The translations under genes and the position numbers were made by a program. The notes under the pieces were generated by a model. The model ran no database searches. It had not been told where the DNA came from and worked only from the letters and a program-made list of their open reading frames with translations. DNA of 64,000 nt from Aminobacterium colombiense DSM 12261 (lineage in GTDB: Bacteria > Synergistota > Synergistia > Synergistales > Aminobacteriaceae), in NCBI RefSeq assembly GCF_000025885.1, contig NC_014011.1:1860001-1924000 (forward strand). Reading direction: 5' to 3'. Of this stretch, positions 33,214 to 43,444 are shown piece by piece (position 1 is the stretch's first letter; each line of letters starts with the position of its first letter).

Positions 33214-34284
33214 TCACCTGTACTCTCTGCCTTTTTCTTCTCCCTGAAGAACCCGGAGTGCTCCTTCGGCAAGGGCCTTCATTTCGTCTTCTCCCGGGTA
33301 GACCAGCACCGGCGCGATAAAAGAGATGCGTTGGCGTATTTTCCCGACGAGTCTATCACTATAGGCTAATCCTCCTGTCAAAACGATGGCATCCACCCGC
33401 CCCTTCAAAACAGCTGAGCAGGCCCCTATTTCTTTTGCCACCTGATAGGCAAGAGCTTCAAAAAGAAGGGCTGCTTTTTCGTCCCCTTCTTCATCGATCC
33501 TTCTTTGAACTTCCCTCAAATCATTGGTCCCGAGGTGAGCAACAAGGCCGCCGCCTCCTACGATCCGTTTTAAAAGACCGTTCAGATCATGCTCACCACT
33601 ATAGGCAAGGTGCACCAGCCCGCCGGATGGAAGGGATCCAGCCCGTTCCGGTGAAAAGGGCCCTTCTCCATCAAGGGCATTGTTGACATCCACAACCCGG
33701 CCGCAATCATGAGCTCCCACTGATATGCCTCCCCCCATGTGCGCCACCACAAGGTTACAACTGCCAGGTTCTTTGCCAAGTTCCGCTACAGCCCGTCGTG
33801 CTACTGCCTTCTGGTTTAGGGCATGAAAAATCGATCTCCGCTTTATTTCAGGCAGGCCCGAAAGACGGGCTTCAGGTATCATTTCATCCACGATAACAGG
33901 GTCAACAATATAAGACCTATTACAGCTTCCCTGCTGGGCCAGCCGAAAGGCCAGGGGGGCTCCAAGATTACTGGCATGGGAACCATACCGGCATGAACGC
34001 AAGTCTTCCAACATGGGCTCACTGACAATATAGGTTCCGCTAGGTATGGGTTTTAACAGCCCCCCACGCCCTACAACAGCATCCAGGGATGTAAGGTCAG
34101 TATGGTGGGCGGCCAGTGCTTTTTTTATTTCAACAAGACGAAATTCTTCCTGGTCTGGAATGGAGGAAAATTGTTTGATAACTTCCACATCGTACCGCTG
34201 GGTATCGCTCCAAAGTTGTGATTCGTCTTCAAAAAGAGCAACTTTAGTACTCGTAGAACCAGGGTTAATCGCTAGTATTTTCAT
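33214..34284 (-). CDS. buk: Butyrate kinase 1
   Basis: A 356-residue ASKHA-fold acyl kinase. It has NPGSTSTKVALF at the N-terminus, VVGRGGLLKPIPSG near 70, VAHMGGGISVGAHD near 185 and VLTGGLAYSDRL near 300. It converts butyryl (or branched acyl) phosphate and ADP to the acid and ATP, the energy-yielding last step of amino-acid fermentation. It is about 50 percent like the second kinase at 36.2-37.3 kb. AAGGGG precedes the ATG. A terminator-like hairpin lies just upstream, so its expression may be partly separated from ptb. Confidence 0.93.
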   Translation of the reverse strand: MKILAINPGSTSTKVALFEDESQLWSDTQRYDVEVIKQFSSIPDQEEFRLVEIKKALAAHHTDLTSLDAVVGRGGLLKPIPSGTYIVSEPMLEDLRSCRYGSHASNLGAPLAFRLAQQGSCNRSYIVDPVIVDEMIPEARLSGLPEIKRRSIFHALNQKAVARRAVAELGKEPGSCNLVVAHMGGGISVGAHDCGRVVDVNNALDGEGPFSPERAGSLPSGGLVHLAYSGEHDLNGLLKRIVGGGGLVAHLGTNDLREVQRRIDEEGDEKAALLFEALAYQVAKEIGACSAVLKGRVDAIVLTGGLAYSDRLVGKIRQRISFIAPVLVYPGEDEMKALAEGALRVLQGEEKGREYR

Positions 34285-34312
34285 AGTTTTCCCCTTCCGT
34301 TATCAAAATATG

Positions 34313-34340
34313 AAAAAGGAGCCGCGCAATGCAGCTCCTT
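34313..34340 (-). terminator. Hairpin between ptb 1 and buk 1
   Basis: On the minus strand AAGGAGCTGC and GCGGCTCCTT form a 10-bp stem (one G-U pair) with a 5-base loop and five T residues. Located inside the cluster, it may act as an attenuator for buk 1. Confidence 0.7.
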
Positions 34341-34351
34341 AATCACGAAAG

Positions 34352-35287
34352 TTATCTTTCTTCAAAAGAAGAGAGGACCACTGCTGCAGCGATGGAAAGC
34401 ATTTTGGCCCTTGGCGTATCGGCCCGGCTTGTAAGAATGACAGGAGCCGCTGCACCAAGAATGAGGCCTGCTGTTTCATTCTTGGAGAAATAAACGAGGG
34501 CCTTAACCATCATGTTTCCTGCTTCAATGTCAGGAACTAGAAGGACATCGGCATTCCCCGCTACAGGAGAAACAATACCCTTCGTTCTGGCAGACTCTTC
34601 ACTCACTGCGTTATCAAGGGCAAAGGGGCCGTCAACGATACAGTTTTTGATCTGGCCACGGCGGTTCATAACCGTAAGAGCTGCTGCTTCCAGGGTGCAG
34701 GGCATGTCTGGATTGACAACTTCCACGGCTGCAAGGACTGCGGCTTTTGGTTCCTGTACGCCAAAGGCGCGTGCAAAATTCACCGTATTCTGAAGGATAT
34801 CCGCCTTGGCAGAAAGGTCAGGATACATATTAAAGGCAGCGTCAGCCACAAAAAATACTCTGTCGAATCCTTCCACAGAGTGAAAATAGCAATGGGAAAT
34901 GGTATTCTTGCCTTTGCGAAGCCCTACTTCTTTATTAAGCATGCCTCGAAGGAAGTTATTGGTGTGAAGCTGCCCCTTCATATAAATATGGGCTTGGCCG
35001 GAAGATACTTTTTCAACAGAGGTCATAGCCATTGCTGTTTCACCTCTGGGCTCATCCACTACTTCGTAATTGGAAAGGTCCACTCCTGCAGCTTTCGCCG
35101 CTTCTTCCATTTTTTCCTTACGCCCCACAAGGATAGCCTCAGCAAAACCGGCAACCCTGGCTTCCTCTATAGCAGAAAGCAAGCCTGCATCTTCAGCCAT
35201 GGCTACTGATACTTTTTTGGGCCCTTTTTCTGCACCTATTTTTTTCGCATACTCAAGCAGTTGAGACAAAGAACGAATTTGTTCCAT
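34352..35287 (-). CDS. ptb: Phosphate butyryltransferase 1
   Basis: 311 residues of the phosphate acetyl/butyryl transferase family, with blocks MKGQLHTNNFLRGML, VEVVNPDMPCTLEAAAL and IVDGPFALDNAVSEES that mark the butyryl branch. It exchanges CoA of butyryl-CoA (or isobutyryl/isovaleryl-CoA from Val, Leu and Ile breakdown) for phosphate. The resulting acyl phosphate feeds butyrate kinase. AGGAGG lies 12 bases before the ATG. It is followed by a hairpin and buk 1. Confidence 0.93.
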   Translation of the reverse strand: MEQIRSLSQLLEYAKKIGAEKGPKKVSVAMAEDAGLLSAIEEARVAGFAEAILVGRKEKMEEAAKAAGVDLSNYEVVDEPRGETAMAMTSVEKVSSGQAHIYMKGQLHTNNFLRGMLNKEVGLRKGKNTISHCYFHSVEGFDRVFFVADAAFNMYPDLSAKADILQNTVNFARAFGVQEPKAAVLAAVEVVNPDMPCTLEAAALTVMNRRGQIKNCIVDGPFALDNAVSEESARTKGIVSPVAGNADVLLVPDIEAGNMMVKALVYFSKNETAGLILGAAAPVILTSRADTPRAKMLSIAAAVVLSSFEER

Positions 35288-35328
35288 GAGAGTAAAAAAC
35301 CTCCTTAATAGATTTATTTAATATAAAA

Positions 35329-36237
35329 TCACTCTTTACTGGCGACGACTGCTCCCAGAGCGATAGAGAGCAGTTTCGTTTCCATTGAATCAAAACGACT
35401 GGTAAGAACTATGGGCTTCCGTGCGCCAAGAATGACACCTGCACCTCGACCGCCAGTCATATATAACAGTACCTTTCCTATGAGATTTCCAGATTCGATA
35501 GTAGGAACAAGCAGCATATCTGCTTTTCCCGCAACTGGAGATTCGATTCCTTTAATCTGGGCAGCTTCTTCGCTGATTGCATTGTCAAGGGCAAAAGGGC
35601 CGTCGATAGTACAGCCCTTGATCTGGCTCCGGCTGTTCATAAGAGTTAACGCTGCCGCGTCGAGAGTCGCAGGCATGTCAGGATTCACAACTTCTACCGC
35701 ACCTAAGGCTGCGATAAGAGGATTATCCACCCCTATTTTATGGTAACATTCTACCGCGTTTTCGATGATGCCAACTTTTGCGTTCAGGTCCGGGTACATG
35801 TTCATACCTCCATCGGACAAGCCTATGATCCGCCGATTAAGGAGGGGAATCTCGAAAAGAAACAAATGAGAGAGCAACGACCCCGTTCGAAGCCCCCATT
35901 CCTTGTTCAGGACTGCCCGAAGGAGAACTGCCGTTTTTACCAGTCCCTTCATGAGGAGATCTGCTTCTTGTGAAGAAACCATCTGAACGGCCTTCTCAGT
36001 AGCGGAATAGTCGTCTTTCTCTTCTACAAAAGTGAGGCCTTCAATATCAAAATGATGTTCCTGTGCTTTTTTCTTTATCTGCTCTGAATCCCCAATAAGA
36101 ATACCGTTGACCAGCCCTCTTCCGTGAGCCTCACAAACCGCTCCAAGAACATCGTCTCCATAAGGGCAGGCCACTGCAAGGTTCATCCGCTTGCCTGCCT
36201 GACATTTTTCGAGCAGAAAGTCGAGATCATGCATCAT
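35329..36237 (-). CDS. ptb: Phosphate butyryltransferase 2
   Basis: 302 residues, paralogous to ptb 1 (LMKGLVKTAVLLRAVLN, VEVVNPDMPATLDAAAL, TIDGPFALDNAISEEA). The start at 36237 overlaps the stop of the upstream kinase by four bases, so kinase 2 and transferase 2 are translationally coupled. Retention of two full pairs suggests different chain-length or branch preference, for example straight against branched acyl-CoA. That cannot be decided from sequence alone. Confidence 0.93.
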   Translation of the reverse strand: MMHDLDFLLEKCQAGKRMNLAVACPYGDDVLGAVCEAHGRGLVNGILIGDSEQIKKKAQEHHFDIEGLTFVEEKDDYSATEKAVQMVSSQEADLLMKGLVKTAVLLRAVLNKEWGLRTGSLLSHLFLFEIPLLNRRIIGLSDGGMNMYPDLNAKVGIIENAVECYHKIGVDNPLIAALGAVEVVNPDMPATLDAAALTLMNSRSQIKGCTIDGPFALDNAISEEAAQIKGIESPVAGKADMLLVPTIESGNLIGKVLLYMTGGRGAGVILGARKPIVLTSRFDSMETKLLSIALGAVVASKE

Positions 36238-37328
36238 TGTTTTCTACCTCCTGCAATACACTGTTCATAATCTTTAGGTTCCTCCTCGCCAGATAAGACC
36301 CGTAGAGCGCCCTCCGCCAGGGCTTTCATCTCGTCCTCGCCGGGATATACAAGCACTGGGGCAATCCACTGGACCCTACTCTGGAGCAACGCTATGAAAT
36401 CACTATCAAAGGCAACTCCGCCTGTTATAAGTATGGCATCTACATCGCCGGACATGGCAACAGCCTGGGCTGCTATTTCTTTCGCGAAATGATAGGCCAT
36501 TCCTTCATAGGCAAGTCTTGCTTCCTTATCCCCTTCAGCAATTCTACTTTTTACTTCGCGAACGTCACTTGTTCCAAGATAGCCCATGAGACCCCCCTTA
36601 CCCACCATCTTTCGAAGCAAATCTTTTTCGTTGTATTTTCCGCTAAAGCAAAGGCGAACCAAATCCCCTGCAGGCAAACCTCCAGCCCGTTCCGGAGAAA
36701 AGGGGCCAAAATCGTTCCCGCTATTGAGGTCGATCATCCGTCCCTGACAATGGGCACAAACAGTGGAGCCTCCGCCGATATGGGCTACTACAACATTCAG
36801 TGTTTCCCAACCTCGCCCAAGGTCTTTCGCTGCCCGGCGGACAGTGGCTTTTATGTTGAGAGCGTGCCCTAAAGAGATCTTCGGCAATTCCGGAAGGCCG
36901 GTAATACGCGCCACGTCATTCATTTCATCAACAGCAACAGGATCCACAATAAAAGCGGGAATATTACGGGGAGAAGCTATGGCATCCGCAATAATTCCAC
37001 CTAGATTAGAAGCATGTTCCCAGGGTTTTCCAACGTGCAAGCGTTCCAGCAAAGCATCATTTACAATAAAGGTTCCGCCAGGTACCGGCTCAACGAGCCC
37101 ACCCCTCCCTACAACGGCACTGAGACTATAGAAAGATGAACCGTGAGAGGAAGCGGCAGCCTGAATCGTAGCAAGGCGAAATTCAAATTGGTCGGCAATG
37201 GCTTCAAAACGAGCCAGTTCTTCAGGATCATGGCGAACCGTTTCTCTCCACTGTTCTTCTTCATCATAGAACCAGGCGATCTTAGTGCTTGTGGAGCCAG
37301 GATTGATGGCTAACACTTGAAATACCAT
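36234..37328 (-). CDS. buk: Butyrate kinase 2
   Basis: 364 residues with the kinase signatures NPGSTSTKIAWF, VVGRGGLVEPVPGG, VAHIGGGSTVCAHC and LITGGVAFDSDF. It is the first gene of the cluster; the following genes are ptb 2, ptb 1 and buk 1, so the order is kinase-transferase-transferase-kinase. GGAGG precedes the ATG. A TATAAT on the minus strand at 37386-37381 could be the -10 of its promoter, lying in the end of the upstream gene. Compared with kinase 1, the glycine motif in the phosphate site has GGGST instead of GGGIS. Confidence 0.93.
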   Translation of the reverse strand: MVFQVLAINPGSTSTKIAWFYDEEEQWRETVRHDPEELARFEAIADQFEFRLATIQAAASSHGSSFYSLSAVVGRGGLVEPVPGGTFIVNDALLERLHVGKPWEHASNLGGIIADAIASPRNIPAFIVDPVAVDEMNDVARITGLPELPKISLGHALNIKATVRRAAKDLGRGWETLNVVVAHIGGGSTVCAHCQGRMIDLNSGNDFGPFSPERAGGLPAGDLVRLCFSGKYNEKDLLRKMVGKGGLMGYLGTSDVREVKSRIAEGDKEARLAYEGMAYHFAKEIAAQAVAMSGDVDAILITGGVAFDSDFIALLQSRVQWIAPVLVYPGEDEMKALAEGALRVLSGEEEPKDYEQCIAGGRKQ

Positions 37329-37381
37329 GGAACGACCTCCCTCTAAAGGTGCTCTGCCCCATACTTTTTTACCAAATTACA

Positions 37382-40036
37382 TTATACATTATGGGATGAC
37401 TTTGTGATTTCTTTCCAAAACTCTCCTCCTGTTTCCTTAAAAATATGAAGACATACGTCAACAACCCTGCTATCGAACCATATTTGCCGTTTTTTCTGTA
37501 TCTCTTCCAGGGCTTCCTCTATGCCGAGAGCCGGCCGATAGGGCCGAAAAGAGGACATGGCCTCCACCACATCAGAAACACAAACAATCTTTGCTTCAAG
37601 GGAGATCTCGTCACCCTTCAGGCCATGGGGATACCCTGTACCGTCAACATGCTCATGATGCTGAAGAACAATATCTGCGATAGGCCATGGGAAATTTATT
37701 GCAGATAATATTTCCGCGCCAAAACGGGCGTGGTTCTTAATAATGGCAAACTCAGCTTCGCTGAGACGTCCGGGCTTGCTAAGAATAGATGAGGGGACAG
37801 GGATTTTTCCGATATCATGCACGAGAGCCGCATAAAATACGGCTTCTACCCTGTTATGGGGAAGCTCCATCCTTTCGGCAATTGCTTTGGCGAGGTATGC
37901 TACTTTCTGCTGATGTCCCGCAGTGTAAGGATCTTTTATCTCAAGGAGACGGCTCATGAGATGAAAAGTTTCCTTGAATGTCTTTGATAACAAAAGTAAA
38001 TTTTTCTCCAGGGCCAGTTCTGTTTCGTAGCGCGAGAGAGCAGAACCTAACAAAAGTGAATAGATGCCAAGAAGGCCTTCAGATATATGTTCTTCATGGT
38101 CATTTCCCTTTTCCCGCACAAAAACACAACAGACACATCCTGCCATGGCTTCATCTCGCAAAAGAGGAAGGAGAATAACTGTTTCGTCAGGTGTAGTTTC
38201 AAGTATTTGCTTCTTTTCTTCTGTGTCCCAGGTAAAGGGACTTTTCCCTTCTAAAAAAAACACGGTCTGAGACTGGATCGTTCGTCTAAGAGGTTCAGTT
38301 TCCCCAAAGGTAAGGGGAAAAACCTTCCTGCCCATTTCTTTTTCTCCTTCATAACGAATAAAAGCTGTTCCTCTTCCTTTATCTGGCCTGTCAAAGAGGA
38401 AAACGGACATATATCGAGCCCGAAAAAAAAGTCTCAGGTCATGGAGAGAAGAAAGAATCGTCTGCTCAAAATCTTTTTCTTTGACAAGAGCCGCTGAAAG
38501 GGACGAGATAATTTCTTCTGCCCTGAGATGCTGACGAATAGCTCCCTCATTGTTCTTGCGGGCGGAGATATCAGTATAAATTCCATAACTCCCTCGATAC
38601 ATGCCTTTCGTTACAAGAGGGTACCCAGAAATCATAACAGGAAGAAGGGAACCATCTTTACGCAGTCTTAAACTTTCCCGCCCCGAAACCACACCGCCCA
38701 GACCTGTGATTATGGTCAAATCCTGGGCGTGGCGCAGCAGGTCTCCTGCTTTTGCCAAAAGGGAATCCACATCCTTTCCCTTAACATCTTTCCGACCATA
38801 TCCAAACATCCGCAGAAAAGCGCGATTGGCCCTCATTATCTCTCCTCTTGGATTAATGAGAATGGTTCCATGGGGGGAGTTTTCAAAAAGTTTCTCCAGG
38901 TGCTCTGTTTCGGACTGTAAGTTCAATACTTCCCTTTTGAGCAATTTGTCATTCCAGAGGAGAGCAATGACGAGAATGGCAAGAACGGATGTGATAGCCA
39001 CGTTAATAGCGATAAGCCGTCTATGCCGGTAAAAGAAAGTTTCTGGTTCACCAAAGAGGATCATATCCCCTGGAAGGCTCTGAAGGGATTTTTTCAAATC
39101 TTTAAGCCCGGTGTAGTTGCCCATGGACACCGGCACATCCTCTCTGATTGGGATAGATGAGGGAGCCTTGCCATCCAGGATTTCAACAGCCAGTTTAGCC
39201 GCTCGTTCTCCGTGGGCTTCTCCCCTGAGAACACTCCCGGCGAGAGTTCCCCTCTCGATCATCATCTCCAATACTGAAAAAATGGGCAGGTCAGTAGCAT
39301 CCTGTATTATGGCAAGGATTTCGTCAGGAGAATAATATTCTCCCTCACCGCCCTGGGCATATAACAGTAACAGAATAATAGTCTGGGGAGGGAGTTCTCG
39401 TAACGATTTCTTTAAGTCATCAGGACCTAGACCCATAAGGTTAATTTCGTTGACTTTTCCTTCATAGGACTTCATGCTTTCTCGAAGCTGGTTAATGATC
39501 CACATTCCAGTTAAAGACAAGTCACTGATGACCGCCACGTTTTCTGTGACAGGGAATAACCTTAAAGCCAGATTTATGGTTCCCTCTATGTCAAGCCGTT
39601 CTATGAGACCGGTAGTGAGGCTGTCTATTTCTTCCGTCAGGGACTCTCTGCTGTTAACTCCGCAAAATACAACAGGGACCTTGGGGAAAAGGCGCCGCCC
39701 CGCGTGGTTCATAAAGATAAAAGCATCATCATCGCCACAAAGGATAATATCTGGCGGCTTCTTTTTGTATTTTAAACGAAGGCTATTTTCCAGAAAGAGG
39801 GTGAAACGATTGGGACTGGCACGTTTAGCATCAAGATATTCCACATAAATATTGACTTCTTTGTCTCGCTGATCAAAGACCTTTGCTATTCCTCGACTTA
39901 TGGCATCAGTCCATGGGTATCCGTTATGGTAGGAATGAAGAACAAGTATGGTTTCCTCTGCAAAAGCCACTTTTGAAAAACAAAAAAACATCAGCAGGAC
40001 AAACAAAAAAAAACGAAATTTACCTGTCCTATCCAC
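37382..40036 (-). CDS. Sensor HD-GYP phosphodiesterase with periplasmic ABC-type domain, PAS and GAF
   Basis: An 884-residue membrane protein. Signal or anchor at 1-26; a periplasmic domain (about 27-335) of the ABC-sub-binding (LivK/YtfQ-like) type with VLHSYHNGYPWTD and PPDIILCGDDDA; a membrane helix near 342-362; PAS (about 380-500); GAF (about 510-670); then HD-GYP (about 690-865). The last has VHDIGKIPVP and QHHEHVDGTGYPHG intact, so the protein should degrade c-di-GMP. It likely couples detection of an extracellular small molecule to second-messenger turnover. The start is read as GTG 40036, with a weak ribosome site, so the first residues are uncertain. Confidence 0.88.
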   Translation of the reverse strand: MDRTGKFRFFLFVLLMFFCFSKVAFAEETILVLHSYHNGYPWTDAISRGIAKVFDQRDKEVNIYVEYLDAKRASPNRFTLFLENSLRLKYKKKPPDIILCGDDDAFIFMNHAGRRLFPKVPVVFCGVNSRESLTEEIDSLTTGLIERLDIEGTINLALRLFPVTENVAVISDLSLTGMWIINQLRESMKSYEGKVNEINLMGLGPDDLKKSLRELPPQTIILLLLYAQGGEGEYYSPDEILAIIQDATDLPIFSVLEMMIERGTLAGSVLRGEAHGERAAKLAVEILDGKAPSSIPIREDVPVSMGNYTGLKDLKKSLQSLPGDMILFGEPETFFYRHRRLIAINVAITSVLAILVIALLWNDKLLKREVLNLQSETEHLEKLFENSPHGTILINPRGEIMRANRAFLRMFGYGRKDVKGKDVDSLLAKAGDLLRHAQDLTIITGLGGVVSGRESLRLRKDGSLLPVMISGYPLVTKGMYRGSYGIYTDISARKNNEGAIRQHLRAEEIISSLSAALVKEKDFEQTILSSLHDLRLFFRARYMSVFLFDRPDKGRGTAFIRYEGEKEMGRKVFPLTFGETEPLRRTIQSQTVFFLEGKSPFTWDTEEKKQILETTPDETVILLPLLRDEAMAGCVCCVFVREKGNDHEEHISEGLLGIYSLLLGSALSRYETELALEKNLLLLSKTFKETFHLMSRLLEIKDPYTAGHQQKVAYLAKAIAERMELPHNRVEAVFYAALVHDIGKIPVPSSILSKPGRLSEAEFAIIKNHARFGAEILSAINFPWPIADIVLQHHEHVDGTGYPHGLKGDEISLEAKIVCVSDVVEAMSSFRPYRPALGIEEALEEIQKKRQIWFDSRVVDVCLHIFKETGGEFWKEITKSSHNV

Positions 40037-40157
40037 GAGAAAGGCTGCTATCCTACATTTTCTTTTACTTCTGGAAAAAAGAAGCAGGAGCTTTCCCCCC
40101 CTGAGGTTCTCATATACTGTGTAATCATACCACTTTCGACCCTCTTCAAGAAACTAA

Positions 40158-41051
<894 letters not shown>

Positions 41052-41060
41052 AAAAATTGT

Positions 41061-41107
41061 AAAAAGAGGCGAAAAAGGAGAAACTTATTTCCTCTCGCCT
41101 CTTTTTT
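41061..41107. terminator. Terminator shared by convergent genes
   Basis: AAAAAGAGGCGA and TCGCCTCTTTTTT pair over 12 bp with a 22-base loop and a T run on the plus strand (and an A run that gives T on the minus strand). It lies between the class IV aminotransferase and the DMT transporter. Confidence 0.75.
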
Positions 41108-41111
41108 CTTA

Positions 41112-41984
41112 TCATGCCATACAAAGCAGACTCGCCCCGATAAACATGAAGAACACTCCCTTAAGCCTGTAACGAATGTCTTCCTTCAAAATAATTGATG
41201 ACAGCATGACGGTAACAACCATGCTCAACATTGAAAGGGGTTCCGCAATGCTTACTTCAATAGATTTGAAGGAGATAAGGAGGCATAAATAGGCGTAGGC
41301 GTTTATAAAGCCACTGGCGAGAGAAATCCAGGGACGATCTTTAAAGAGGACAAAAACCTCCTTTAAGTTCTTTCTTAAAAACATCAGCAGGCCTAAATAG
41401 AGAGCTACAAAAAAGTAAAGGAAAAAGGAGTAAAGGACAGGGGATGTGGAAGCGGCGCCACCCTTGTCAATAATACGGCCAATTGCAACTAAAAAAGAGG
41501 AAGCCATCATCATTTGACAAGGCTTGTCAGCGAGTAACGCCTTAAGGGATAAGTACATGTTTCTCTGCCTGTTCAGAAAGGTTGCTCCGTAAAGCAAGAC
41601 CAGCAGCCCGGCTCCTTTCACAAAAGAAAAGGATTCAGAAAGGAAAAGTATGGAAAGGACAAGCAAAAACAGAATGTTAAAATTAGAAAGGGGAGCGACA
41701 AGAGAGGCCTCCCCTTCTGAAAGGGCACGAATGTATAAAAGAAAGGCTAAAGCATAGATTAGACTGCTTGCCGCAACATATTTAATAAAAGCCCAATCTA
41801 TATGGCCGCCATAAACCGTATTTACGGCAAATGGCAGAAGAAATAAGGCGGCTAAGCCGACAAAAAGCATTAAAGCGGCCTTGGGATTAGCTCCTGTTCC
41901 CAATTTTTTTACTACGATCCTCTCGAAACCAAGCATAACGATTCGACCTGCAAGTGCTACATATGCAAACAAGACAAACGCCAC
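41112..41984 (-). CDS. EamA/DMT-type permease
   Basis: About 290 residues and 10 hydrophobic segments in two repeats of five, the drug/metabolite transporter (EamA) shape. The typical end-of-repeat motifs are present (ALSEGEASLVAPLSNFNIL with FLSESFSF, and SIEVSIAEPLSML with LKEDIRYRLKG). The start is uncertain: GTG 41984 gives a family-length protein but its ribosome site directly abuts it; TTG 41972 is an alternative. The open frame continues upstream into the photolyase promoter region without membrane character, so I do not use it. The substrate is unknown. Confidence 0.75.
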   Translation of the reverse strand: MAFVLFAYVALAGRIVMLGFERIVVKKLGTGANPKAALMLFVGLAALFLLPFAVNTVYGGHIDWAFIKYVAASSLIYALAFLLYIRALSEGEASLVAPLSNFNILFLLVLSILFLSESFSFVKGAGLLVLLYGATFLNRQRNMYLSLKALLADKPCQMMMASSFLVAIGRIIDKGGAASTSPVLYSFFLYFFVALYLGLLMFLRKNLKEVFVLFKDRPWISLASGFINAYAYLCLLISFKSIEVSIAEPLSMLSMVVTVMLSSIILKEDIRYRLKGVFFMFIGASLLCMA

Positions 41985-42073
41985 CCTTCTATGCTGGATA
42001 ATAGCATATTCAAGAAAATCGAAAACAGCAAAAAGAGAGGCCTTTGAAAAATTTTTTTGAAGAAGGTGATCTA

Positions 42074-43444
42074 GTGAAAGAACGTGGGCGAATACTTCAA
42101 AATGGCATACCGGGAGAGGGACCTGTTGCATACTGGATGAATCGTGACCAAAGAGTGGAAGATAACTGGGCATTACTAGAGGCGCAAAAGTATGCGCTAT
42201 TAAATAAAAAACCCCTTCTAGTAGTTTTTTGTTTAACCCCTCATTTTTTATCGGCTTCATACCGAGCATATCATTTTATGCTCCATGGTTTGCACGAAGT
42301 AAGGCAAGGGCTTTTAGGTTTAAACATTCCCTTTATTCTGTTAGAACAGGAAGCGCCTCTTTCTCTTCCGAATTTAATAAAAAAAATTGATGTATCAGCC
42401 CTCTTCACTGATTTCAGCCCTCTAAGAATTAAAAAAGAGTGGGTAGAACAGATAAAAAAGGATATTGCTATCCCCTTTTATGAAATAGACGCCCATAACA
42501 TTGTTCCGTGTTGGGAGGCATCGACAAAAAAAGAGTACTCCGCCCGCACTTTCAGACCGAGGATTTTAAAAAAAGTGCCAGATTTTCTTACGCCTATCCC
42601 CTCTTTGATCCGCCATCCTTATAATGAAACACTAGCTTTGAAGACTGCCGCCCCATTGGAAATGCTTACCAAATATCATTATCCCCAAAAAACGCTGCCC
42701 CTTTATGGAGGTAAAGCTGGTTACACTGCAGGGATGGAGTGCCTTCAAAAATTTATCAAAAAAAAATTGCGCGTATATAAAGAGTTGCGTAACGACCCTA
42801 CTAATAATGTTCTCTCCCAACTCTCCCCCTTCTTACATTTTGGTCAAATAGCCCCTCAAAGAGTGGCCATTGTCATAAAAAAACATGGGGAGAATCACGA
42901 ATCAATACGGGATTCTGTTGACAGTTTTCTAGAAGAACTGATAGTTCGACGAGAATTAGCCGATAATTTTTGCTTTTATACCCCTTCTTACGACTGTTTT
43001 GAAGGGTTCCCCCAATGGGCCCAGAAAACCCTGGATGAGCACAGATGGGACCCTCGAAAATTTACATATACCCTCGAGGAACTTGAACACGGCAAAACCC
43101 ATGATCAATTATGGAACGCCTGCCAGTTAGACATTCTTTTCCACGGTAAGCTTCACAGCTGGTTGCGCATGTACTGGGCAAAAAAGATACTCGAATGGAG
43201 CAAATCTCCTGAAGAAGCCATGAAGGCAGCCATTTATCTCAACGATTGCTATGAAATAGACGGCAGAGACCCTAACGGCTATGCAGGAATCGCATGGAGC
43301 ATTGGCGGCGTCCATGATCGAGCCTGGCCAGAGCGGCAAATATTTGGAAAAATCCGATATATGAATGACAGCGGCGCAAAAAGAAAGTTCCACGTGAAAC
43401 AATATATAGAAAGCATTACATCAAACCCAATAGGTCAGCTTTGA
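42074..43444 (+). CDS. phr: Class II CPD photolyase
   Basis: A 456-residue light-driven DNA repair enzyme. Class II hallmarks are YWMNRDQRVEDNWAL near the N-terminus, VLSQLSPFLHFGQIAPQRV near 255 and DGRDPNGYAGIAWSIGGVHDRAW near 400 in the FAD-binding half. It splits cyclobutane pyrimidine dimers with FADH. I choose GTG 42074 (AAGG seven bases upstream); TTG 42044 is in frame. The coding sequence contains a 15-of-16 parS-like site at 43386. A photolyase in a presumed strict anaerobe suggests exposure to light at some stage of its life. Confidence 0.92.
   Translation: MKERGRILQNGIPGEGPVAYWMNRDQRVEDNWALLEAQKYALLNKKPLLVVFCLTPHFLSASYRAYHFMLHGLHEVRQGLLGLNIPFILLEQEAPLSLPNLIKKIDVSALFTDFSPLRIKKEWVEQIKKDIAIPFYEIDAHNIVPCWEASTKKEYSARTFRPRILKKVPDFLTPIPSLIRHPYNETLALKTAAPLEMLTKYHYPQKTLPLYGGKAGYTAGMECLQKFIKKKLRVYKELRNDPTNNVLSQLSPFLHFGQIAPQRVAIVIKKHGENHESIRDSVDSFLEELIVRRELADNFCFYTPSYDCFEGFPQWAQKTLDEHRWDPRKFTYTLEELEHGKTHDQLWNACQLDILFHGKLHSWLRMYWAKKILEWSKSPEEAMKAAIYLNDCYEIDGRDPNGYAGIAWSIGGVHDRAWPERQIFGKIRYMNDSGAKRKFHVKQYIESITSNPIGQL
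43386..43401. other. Second parS-like ParB-binding site inside phr
   Basis: AGTTCCACGTGAAACA matches the parS consensus TGTTNCACGTGAAACA at all positions except the first. It is 1.9 kb from the perfect parS and inside the photolyase coding region; multiple parS sites near an origin are common. Confidence 0.6.
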
